From Brevundimonas sp. UBA5866 (GTDB lineage Bacteria > Pseudomonadota > Alphaproteobacteria > Caulobacterales > Caulobacteraceae), in NCBI RefSeq assembly GCF_002432125.1, contig NZ_DJFS01000081.1, positions 1 to 14,748 of the forward strand: a DNA stretch of 14,748 nt, read 5' to 3'. The notes below the pieces were generated by a model. The model did not search any database. It was given only the letters and a program-made list of their open reading frames with translations, and was not told where the DNA came from. Both the position numbers and the translations under genes were made by a program. Shown here piece by piece: positions 1-5,320 of this stretch (position 1 is its first letter; every line of letters starts with the position of its first letter).

Positions 1-1
1 C

Positions 2-337
2 GCCGCTCCGGCTCAACCGACCCAGGCCCCGTCGGCTCCGCGCCGTATCGAGGCTGTGGCTCCGCGTCCGGCCGCTGTACCGACGCAGGTGGCCCAACCG
101 TCCGCTCCGGCTCCGATGCCGGAACTGCCGGGCACGGCAACCGTCCTGACGCTGGGCGCACACATGTGCAAATGGCCGATCGGCGACCCGTCATCGCGTG
201 AGTTCTCCTTCTGCGGCCGTCGCGCCTCGGAAGGCGTCTACTGCGTCGAGCACGCCCGCGTGGCCTATCAGCCGCAGGTCAAGAAGACCAAGGACGGCGC
301 GTCGGAACTGGCTCGTAGCCTGCGTCGCTACATCTAA
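2..337 (+). CDS. gcrA: Cell-cycle transcription regulator GcrA, C-terminal part (5' end outside window)
   Basis: The frame is open from the first bases of the window to a TAA at 335-337, so the true start and the N-terminal helix-turn-helix are missing. What is visible is a Pro/Ala-rich linker (roughly the first 40 residues), then ELPGTATVLTLGAHMCKWPI, then the four-Cys/His-like tail (CKWPIGDP, FCGRR, YCVEHA) and the ending RSLRRYI, a pattern I recognise as GcrA. Known role of the family: a cytoplasmic factor that binds the sigma-70 holoenzyme and activates promoters carrying CcrM-methylated GANTC sites in Caulobacter-type bacteria. A GTG at 56-58 could be mistaken for a start, but the homologous frame continues upstream of it. 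A hairpin terminator follows. The family call is secure; the length cannot be judged. Confidence 0.93.
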   Translation, partial: AAPAQPTQAPSAPRRIEAVAPRPAAVPTQVAQPSAPAPMPELPGTATVLTLGAHMCKWPIGDPSSREFSFCGRRASEGVYCVEHARVAYQPQVKKTKDGASELARSLRRYI

Positions 338-368
338 GTTTCCGTTCGACGGAAATCTCGAGAAGATC

Positions 369-402
369 AGGGCGTAGCGGGCAACCGTTACGCCCTTTTC
401 TT
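369..402 (+). terminator. Rho-independent terminator after gcrA
   Basis: A 12-bp stem pairs 369-380 with 385-396 (one G-U pair) around a GCAA loop of the GNRA type, followed directly by TTTTCTT. It lies about 30 bases after the gcrA stop and 8 bases before the apaG stop on the other strand, so it separates the convergent pair. A shorter hairpin (TTTCCGT/ACGGAAA, 339-345 with 349-355) sits between the gcrA stop and this terminator but has no T-run. On the - strand the main hairpin is followed only by a weak T-rich stretch, so it is best read as a + strand terminator. Confidence 0.85.
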
Positions 403-409
403 ATGCGCC

Positions 410-817
410 CTAGTTCAGGGTGCGACGGGTATCGGGCACGTCGAGGCTGAAGTGGGGGATGGCGATCTCGAACATCCGCCCCTCTTCGTCCTGACAGTAG
501 TAGGCCCCCACCATCGATCCCGACGGCGTGGTCAGCGGACAACCCGAGGCATAGGAGAAGCTGTCACCCGGCTCGATCACCGGCTGCTCGCCCACCACGC
601 CCGAACCGCGCACTTCCTCGACACGGCCCAGCGCGTCAGTAATGGTCCAACGACGCGCGACAACCTGTACCGGCGATCCGGTCAGGTTGACGATTTCGAT
701 CTGATAGGCCCAGACCCAGTGGCCTGCCTCGGGGTCGGATTGGGCGGCCAGAAACGACGGATGGACGCGAACGACCATTCCTTCTGTCTCGGCGCTATAG
801 GCAGAACCATGAACCAT
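410..817 (-). CDS. apaG: ApaG domain protein (Co2+/Mg2+ efflux protein ApaG, DUF525)
   Basis: This 135-residue protein is close to the usual ApaG length of about 125. It has the single immunoglobulin-like beta-sandwich domain of the family: YQIEIVNLTGSPVQVVARRW at about 38-57, the Gly-rich GSGVVGEQP at 71-79, a PLTTPSGSMVGAYYC strand at about 94-108, and the closing IPHFSLDVP. ApaG is linked to Co2+ resistance and magnesium homeostasis and to diadenosine tetraphosphate levels in enterobacteria, but its biochemical activity is not settled. The ATG at 815-817 has no obvious Shine-Dalgarno sequence, and a promoter-like sequence ends 4 bases upstream of it, so translation may be leaderless. It is divergent from dcd. 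Confidence 0.92.
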   Translation of the reverse strand: MVHGSAYSAETEGMVVRVHPSFLAAQSDPEAGHWVWAYQIEIVNLTGSPVQVVARRWTITDALGRVEEVRGSGVVGEQPVIEPGDSFSYASGCPLTTPSGSMVGAYYCQDEEGRMFEIAIPHFSLDVPDTRRTLN

Positions 818-821
818 ACGC

Positions 822-851
822 TATATGCGTCCCGCCGTACGCGGGGTTCAA
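822..851 (-). promoter_or_regulatory. Candidate apaG promoter (possibly leaderless)
   Basis: Read on the - strand, TTGAAC (851-846) and CATATA (827-822) are separated by 18 bases and look like -35 and -10 elements. The -10 element ends only 4 bases before the apaG ATG, so transcription would start at or beside the A of the start codon. This is inferred from sequence only; the spacer is also GC-rich and contains a small hairpin. Confidence 0.3.
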
Positions 852-874
852 GACGCCTTCTTCCCGAACTGATG

Positions 875-900
875 TTTTCCGGGCGAGACAGGCGGGAAAA
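875..900. promoter_or_regulatory. Dyad TTTTCC-N14-GGAAAA between apaG and dcd
   Basis: Perfect 6-bp arms lie at 875-880 and 895-900, with centres 20 bases (about two helical turns) apart. The dyad lies 22 bases upstream of the dcd ATG, where a regulator could act on dcd. No regulator can be assigned, and a chance occurrence is possible. Confidence 0.25.
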
Positions 901-921
901 TCCGTGTGAGAACAGGACGGC

Positions 922-1956
922 ATGACCAAGTTCACTCTTCCCGACCAAGCCGGCATCATCCCGTTTCAGGGTATCGAGACCCTGATTGCGACGGGAGCCA
1001 TCTCCAGCCAGACCCCGTTTGATTCCGATCAGGTCCAACCGGCCAGTCTCGACCTGCGCCTGTCGGCCGTGGCGTGGCGCGTACGCGCCAGCTTCCTGCC
1101 GGGCAAGCGCAAGGTCGAGGACCGCATCAAGGATGTGGCCATGCACGCCATCGACCTGTCGGGCGGCTATGTTCTGGAAAAGGGCTGCGTCTATATCGCC
1201 CGCCTGCAGGAACACCTGTCCCTGCCCAAGGGCCTGAACGCCCGCGCCAATCCGAAATCCTCGACGGGCCGCGTTGACGTCTTCGTGCGTCTGCTGACCG
1301 ACAAGGGCCAGAGCTTCGACGATGTCGATGAAGGCTATGAAGGCCCGCTGTATCTGGAAATCGCGCCCCAGACCTTCTCCATCCTCGTGCGTCCGGGCAC
1401 CCGCCTGAACCAACTGCGCCTCAAGGCCGGCGAGCCGCCGCGCCTGGAAACCCGCAGCGTCGGCGTCGATCTGATGCCCGGTGCCAACGGCATCGTCGGC
1501 TTCCGCGGCCGCCGCCATGCGGGCGTGGTCGATCTGGAGAATATTGACGGCCACGATCCGCGCGATTTCTGGGAGCCGCTGACCCTGCGTGACGGCGACC
1601 TGCTGCTCGATCCGGGCGAGTTCTATATCCTCGCCTCCAGCGACGACGTGGAAATCCCCGTCGACCAAGCCGCTGAAATGACCCCGATCGACCCGTCGGT
1701 CGGCGAGTTCCGCGTCCACTATGCCGGCTTCTTCGATCCGGGCTTTGGCACGGACGAGGCCCACGGCGCAGGCTCCAAGGGCGTGCTGGAGGTTCGCACC
1801 CACGACACCCCCTTCCTGCTGGAGCACGAACAGACCGTCGCCCGACTGGTCTATGAACCCCTGACGGAACGCCCCACCCGCCTCTATGGCGAAGGCGGCA
1901 GCCACTATCAGAAGCAGGGCCTGAAGCTGTCCAAACACTTCCGCGAGTGGAAGTAG
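922..1956 (+). CDS. dcd: 2'-deoxycytidine 5'-triphosphate deaminase, long two-domain form
   Basis: Deaminates dCTP to dUTP, feeding dUMP to thymidylate synthesis; cytoplasmic. At 344 residues it is nearly twice the E. coli Dcd (193), and matches the long form found in alphaproteobacteria, with two dUTPase-like beta-barrel domains. Domain 1 (about 1-175) carries QPASLDLRL (39-47), NPKSSTGRVD (110-119), YLEI (144-147) and RPGTRLNQLRL (157-167). Domain 2 (about 180-344) repeats the pattern with DPGEFYILASSDD, YAGFFDPGFG (ending at 276), GVLEVRTHD and EHEQTVARLVYEPL. The start is fixed: an in-frame TGA lies at 907-909 and AGGA at 914-917 is a ribosome-binding site. A bidirectional terminator follows. 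Confidence 0.93.
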   Translation: MTKFTLPDQAGIIPFQGIETLIATGAISSQTPFDSDQVQPASLDLRLSAVAWRVRASFLPGKRKVEDRIKDVAMHAIDLSGGYVLEKGCVYIARLQEHLSLPKGLNARANPKSSTGRVDVFVRLLTDKGQSFDDVDEGYEGPLYLEIAPQTFSILVRPGTRLNQLRLKAGEPPRLETRSVGVDLMPGANGIVGFRGRRHAGVVDLENIDGHDPRDFWEPLTLRDGDLLLDPGEFYILASSDDVEIPVDQAAEMTPIDPSVGEFRVHYAGFFDPGFGTDEAHGAGSKGVLEVRTHDTPFLLEHEQTVARLVYEPLTERPTRLYGEGGSHYQKQGLKLSKHFREWK

Positions 1957-1984
1957 GCAGGCGACACCTGCCGCACATCTAAAT

Positions 1985-2024
1985 GCCCTCAAGCAGCGAG
2001 CCTCCGCGAGGCGAGCGTTAGGGC
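1985..2024. repeat. Imperfect inverted repeat next to the terminator
   Basis: GCCCT (1985-1989) pairs with AGGGC (2020-2024), and inside it GCCTC (2000-2004) pairs with GAGGC (2008-2012) around CGC; the stretch between is mostly mispaired. It fills the space between the dcd stop and the main terminator hairpin. It may be an extra RNA structure or one copy of a dispersed intergenic palindrome, but no second copy is present in this window. Confidence 0.35.
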
Positions 2025-2054
2025 AAAAAGCCCCGCTCTCGAGCGGGGCTTTTT
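2025..2054. terminator. Bidirectional rho-independent terminator between dcd and the MFS gene
   Basis: Arms 2025-2038 and 2041-2054 are exactly complementary over 14 bp (A5 tract, GC-rich core AGCCCCGCTC, T5 tract). The hairpin therefore carries a U-run for transcripts coming from either side. It lies 68 bases after the dcd stop and 3 bases after the stop of the convergent exporter gene. Confidence 0.92.
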
Positions 2055-2057
2055 CGT

Positions 2058-3329
2058 TCAGGAAAGCCGATCGGCTTTCCGAAGAGACGGGAAGACCTTG
2101 GCCCAGATGCCGGTAGCGGCCAGAGCGCCGAAGCCGCCGAAGACCGCCGCACCGATAGGGCCGAGCAGTCTGACCATGACGCCCGAATAGGCCTCGCCCA
2201 GTTCGTTCGAAGCGCCGATGAACAGCATCGACACCGACGACACCCGCCCGCGCATATGATCGGGCGTGGCCAGCTGGATCAGGGTCTGGCGCACATTGAC
2301 GGAAATCATGTCCGCCGCCCCGCCGATGAACAGCACCAGAGCCGACAGCCAGACAATCTTGGACAGGCCGAACACGATGGTGCAGATGCCGAACACTGCC
2401 ACCGCCGCGAACATCCAGAGCCCGCCATTCTTCTGGATCGGGAAGCGGCTGAGCCACAGGGCCATCACCAGCGCCCCGACACCGAAGGCCGCTCGCAGGA
2501 AGCCAAAGCCCATCGGCCCCACATGCAGTATGTCTCGCGCAAAGATCGGCGTCAGCAGGGCCACGCCCGCGAACAGCACCACGATGAGATCGAGCGAAAT
2601 CGCGCCCAGAACTATCTTGGTCTTCCACACATAGGCCAGGCCTTCCTTGACCAGTTCGACCGGAGACACCTTGGGGCCGACTTCCGGCTTGCCGGAGGTC
2701 CTGATCAACAGGAAGCAGGCAATCGCCATAAGGAACAGCGCCATCGACGACGCATAGGCCAGAGGCACGGTAATGCCGACGATCACCCCACCCAAAGCGG
2801 GTCCCGCGATGGCCCCCGTCTGGAAGGCGATGGCCTGTGCCGCGATGGCGGCAGGCAGGGCCTTGCGTCCCACCACCATCGGCAGGAAGGCCTGCGAGGC
2901 CGGAGCCAGAAAGGCCCGCGCCGCCCCGAATACAGCCGCAACGGCCAATAGCCCCCACAGCGGCGGTGAGCCATGCAGCGCCATCGCCAGAAAAATACCG
3001 GCGCACACCATTTCCACGATGATCGACAGGGTCACCGTATGCTTGCGGTCGCGCCGGTCAGCCATAGCGCCCGCTGGCAGGGTAAAGGCCAGCAAAGGCA
3101 GGAACTGGCACAGCCCGACCAGACCCAGATAAAGGCTGGCCTGTTCAATCGGGTGGTCGCGGCGGGCAATCTCATAGACCTGCCACAACAGGGCCGAGGA
3201 CTGGATCTGGATGGCCAGCACGGCCACCACACGCCCCAGCCAAAGCAGGCGGAAATCCCGAATACCCCACGGGCTGATAGGCCCTTCAGAGGAAGGAACT
3301 GGCTCTGGCGGCGTGGTTACAGTCGTCAC
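2058..3329 (-). CDS. MFS transporter, MFS_3/EntS-like exporter family
   Basis: The 423 residues contain about twelve hydrophobic segments, as expected of a major facilitator in the inner membrane. LPAGAMADRRDRK, after the second segment, is the MFS motif A loop. The C-terminal half has LATPDHMRGRVSSVSMLFIG and SNELGEAYSG, typical of the MFS_3 group that includes the enterobactin exporter EntS. The substrate is unknown: no siderophore or drug-related gene is adjacent, so a specific role should not be assigned. The frame opens with a GTG (3329-3327); no better start lies within the first thirty codons and the ribosome-binding site is poor. The cytosolic N-terminus is Pro/Thr-rich. It is divergent from dapE and ends in the shared terminator. 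Confidence 0.87.
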   Translation of the reverse strand: MTTVTTPPEPVPSSEGPISPWGIRDFRLLWLGRVVAVLAIQIQSSALLWQVYEIARRDHPIEQASLYLGLVGLCQFLPLLAFTLPAGAMADRRDRKHTVTLSIIVEMVCAGIFLAMALHGSPPLWGLLAVAAVFGAARAFLAPASQAFLPMVVGRKALPAAIAAQAIAFQTGAIAGPALGGVIVGITVPLAYASSMALFLMAIACFLLIRTSGKPEVGPKVSPVELVKEGLAYVWKTKIVLGAISLDLIVVLFAGVALLTPIFARDILHVGPMGFGFLRAAFGVGALVMALWLSRFPIQKNGGLWMFAAVAVFGICTIVFGLSKIVWLSALVLFIGGAADMISVNVRQTLIQLATPDHMRGRVSSVSMLFIGASNELGEAYSGVMVRLLGPIGAAVFGGFGALAATGIWAKVFPSLRKADRLS

Positions 3330-3412
3330 GAAGCAAATTTCTCTAAATCAGAGGGTCTATTGAGCGATAACGCTCTTCTCGGCGCGTCGAACCCTGCCTA
3401 AAGCATTGACCC
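3330..3412. promoter_or_regulatory. Divergent intergenic region MFS/dapE
   Basis: These 83 bases must hold the promoters of both divergent genes, and are AT-richer at the exporter end. The visible structures are a small dyad GAGCG-ATAA-CGCTC (3362-3375) and CTCT-AAATC-AGAG (3341-3353). No convincing -35/-10 pair could be chosen, and neither gene has a strong Shine-Dalgarno sequence. Confidence 0.35.
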
Positions 3413-4606
3413 ATGAACAGCACATCAAATTCCGTTCTCGATCCTGTCGAACTGACGCGCGCCCTGATCCGCCGCCCGTCGGTGACGCCTGCCAATGAAG
3501 GCGCGATGGAAGTGCTGGAAAAAGCTCTGGTGGAGCTGGGCTTCACCTGCCGCCGCATGGAGTTTTCAGGCCCCAGCGGCGAAGGCGTGGATGCGCCCAT
3601 CGTCAACCTTTATGCCCGTCGCGGCACGGCCTCGCCCAACATCTGTTTCGCGGGACATACCGATGTGGTGCCGACCGGCGCGACCGAGCAATGGACCACC
3701 GGCCCGTTCGAGGGCGAGACCCGTGACGGCATCCTTTACGGACGCGGTGCCGTGGACATGAAGGGCGGCATCGGCGCGTGGGTCGCGGCCCTGTCGCGGA
3801 TCCTGTCCGAAGGCGAGGTCGAAGGCTCGCTGTCCCTGCTGATCACGGGCGATGAAGAAGGTCCCGCCCTGCACGGCACCAAGCGGGTGGTCGAGACCCT
3901 GATGGCCGAGGGCGAGGTGATTGACGCCTGTATCGTCGGCGAGCCGTCATCGTCGGCGCAGTTGGGCGACATGATCAAGGTCGGGCGTCGCGGCTCGATC
4001 AACAGCTGGTTCACCGTCCACGGCAAACAGGGCCACGTCGCCTATCCCGAACGCGCCGCCAATCCGGCCCCCGTCATCGCCGAACTGATGACGCGCCTGA
4101 ATGCCCGTGTGCTGGACGAGGGCTATCCGGAGTTTCCGCCGTCGAACCTCGAAATCACCACCATCGACATCGGCAATACGGCGACCAACATCATCCCCGC
4201 CTTGGCCCGCGCCCGTACCAACATCCGCTTCAACCCCACCCATCAGGGCGCGGAACTGGCCGAGTGGATGACCAAGGAAGCGGGCCAGCTGCAAGCCGAA
4301 ACGGGCCTCAAGATCGATGTGGAGCACATGATCTCGGGCGAGGCCTTCCTGACCCAAAACGATGCCTTCATTGGCGGGGTGCAGGATGCGGTGGAGAAGG
4401 CCATTGGCCGTCGCCCCGTCGCCTCGACCAGCGGCGGCACGTCGGATGCCCGTTTCATCCGATACATGTGTCCGGTGCTGGAACTGGGCCTTGTCGGCCA
4501 GACCATGCACCAGATCGACGAGCGCGTGCCGGAACAGGAACTGCGCGACCTGACGGCCATCTATGTCGAGGTCATCCGGGCCCTGTTCGAGCGCATGAAG
4601 GCCTAG
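3413..4606 (+). CDS. dapE: Succinyl-diaminopimelate desuccinylase
   Basis: Hydrolyses N-succinyl-LL-diaminopimelate to LL-diaminopimelate in the lysine/peptidoglycan precursor pathway; a cytoplasmic dizinc M20 peptidase-fold enzyme, normally a dimer. Its 397 residues are close to the family norm of about 375-385. Metal and catalytic residues are in place: GHTD with H82 and D84, GRGAVDMKGG with D115, GDEEGP with catalytic E148 and metal ligand E149, GEPSS with E177, and TMHQIDE with H366. The lid/dimerisation domain has HGKQGHVAYPE with H208, and STSGGTSDARF is also typical. The ATG is the first possible start, since an in-frame TGA lies at 3407-3409; the ribosome-binding site is weak. Its stop codon overlaps that of the convergent next gene. 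Confidence 0.96.
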   Translation: MNSTSNSVLDPVELTRALIRRPSVTPANEGAMEVLEKALVELGFTCRRMEFSGPSGEGVDAPIVNLYARRGTASPNICFAGHTDVVPTGATEQWTTGPFEGETRDGILYGRGAVDMKGGIGAWVAALSRILSEGEVEGSLSLLITGDEEGPALHGTKRVVETLMAEGEVIDACIVGEPSSSAQLGDMIKVGRRGSINSWFTVHGKQGHVAYPERAANPAPVIAELMTRLNARVLDEGYPEFPPSNLEITTIDIGNTATNIIPALARARTNIRFNPTHQGAELAEWMTKEAGQLQAETGLKIDVEHMISGEAFLTQNDAFIGGVQDAVEKAIGRRPVASTSGGTSDARFIRYMCPVLELGLVGQTMHQIDERVPEQELRDLTAIYVEVIRALFERMKA

Positions 4607-5202
4607 AACAGTCCGTTGAGGAAGGCGGTGCCCTGCGCCGCCTGATCCGCCCCACCTTCGTACAGCGCGCGGGTGCGACCCGTGCCATAGGCCGTGGCAC
4701 GGGTGAAGGTCGGGTCTGCCTCGGGCGGCTGGCCCAGCACCACCGTACCCCAGTGCTGATGGGGGTCGATCCGCGCCGCCGTCAGATAGCGTCTGTCACG
4801 CGCCACCAGCAGCACGGCCGAGGCCCCGCCCTGTTGCCCCCACAAAGCAAATCGTCCGTCCAGTGAGAGCGCCTCGCCCTGCACCAGCAGGTGCGACAGG
4901 GCGCGGACGATATCGGATGCATGCGCCTGAAGCCCGTATCGTGACGGACGGCGATCAATGAGCGCCACCGCCATGCCACGCTGGGCCAACTGGCTGGCGT
5001 GACGTTCCATCGCGCTCGACGGCGGTCGGGCGGCATCTCCCACCATGATGACCAGCGGATGCGGGCCGGAACCGCGAGCGGGGAACAGCTTCAGGGTCTG
5101 GCGCGGATCGGGACCATAGGCCATGCGCGTCTCGGCCCACGCCGGAAGCGCCAGCCCCGCGACCACCACACCCATGGAAGCGCACAGTCCGCGCCGCGTC
5201 AT
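4603..5202 (-). CDS. Exported alpha/beta-hydrolase-like protein, active site apparently lost
   Basis: From the ATG at 5202 this is a 199-residue protein with a signal peptide (MTRRGLCASMGVVVAGLALPAWA, cut near residue 23; the twin Arg is suggestive of Tat, but a Sec signal is equally possible). The mature part resembles a small alpha/beta hydrolase: strand PHPLVIMV (48-54), helix SQLAQRGMAVALIDRR (70-85), helix ASDIVRALSHLL, then strand RFALWGQQGGASAVLLVA (117-134). The nucleophile elbow should read GxSxG but shows Gln124 instead of Ser, and the usual HG motif after the first strand is GD, so catalysis is doubtful. A start at 5217 is also possible. The longest open frame starts at 5307, inside the terminator of the upstream gene, so it is unlikely. 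GAGGG at 5208-5212 supports the start at 5202. Function unknown. Confidence 0.7.
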   Translation of the reverse strand: MTRRGLCASMGVVVAGLALPAWAETRMAYGPDPRQTLKLFPARGSGPHPLVIMVGDAARPPSSAMERHASQLAQRGMAVALIDRRPSRYGLQAHASDIVRALSHLLVQGEALSLDGRFALWGQQGGASAVLLVARDRRYLTAARIDPHQHWGTVVLGQPPEADPTFTRATAYGTGRTRALYEGGADQAAQGTAFLNGLF

Positions 5203-5234
5203 TCCATCCCTCGCCATCCGCCCTTTAGGGACGA

Positions 5235-5254
5235 GCTTGCAGAACGATGCAAGC
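5235..5254. promoter_or_regulatory. Perfect dyad GCTTGCA-N6-TGCAAGC upstream of the hydrolase-like gene
   Basis: Seven-base arms at 5235-5241 and 5248-5254 are exactly complementary and separated by six bases. The dyad lies between the terminator of the S9 peptidase gene and the start of the hydrolase-like gene, about 33 bases upstream of its preferred ATG. It could be a repressor or activator operator, or a hairpin in the 5' leader. There is no T-run, so it is not a terminator. Confidence 0.4.
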
Positions 5255-5264
5255 CGGACCCATG

Positions 5265-5298
5265 AAAAAGGGCGCGGCCCCCAAAAGGAACCGCGCCC
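5265..5298 (-). terminator. Rho-independent terminator after the S9 peptidase pair
   Basis: On the - strand, GGGCGCGGTTCC (5298-5287) pairs with GGGGCCGCGCCC (5281-5270), 12 bp with two G-U pairs, around a TTTTG loop, followed by TTTTT (5269-5265). It starts 23 bases after the stop of the peptidase gene at 5321 and makes readthrough into the hydrolase-like gene unlikely. Confidence 0.9.
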
Positions 5299-5320
5299 CG
5301 TCATCACAGGCCCAAAAGCC

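Noticed and set aside
339..355. Hairpin TTTCCGT-TCG-ACGGAAA after gcrA as a terminator
   Set aside because: The 3-base loop is tight and no T-run follows on either strand; the stronger hairpin at 369-402 is the terminator.
682..3006. Open frame of 774 codons on the - strand
   Set aside because: It crosses dcd antisense, the bidirectional terminator, and the exporter gene in a wrong frame; it has no domain and no start signal.
5203..5307. N-terminal extension of the hydrolase-like gene from ATG at 5307
   Set aside because: The extension would begin inside the terminator hairpin of the upstream peptidase gene and would put the signal peptide 35 residues in.
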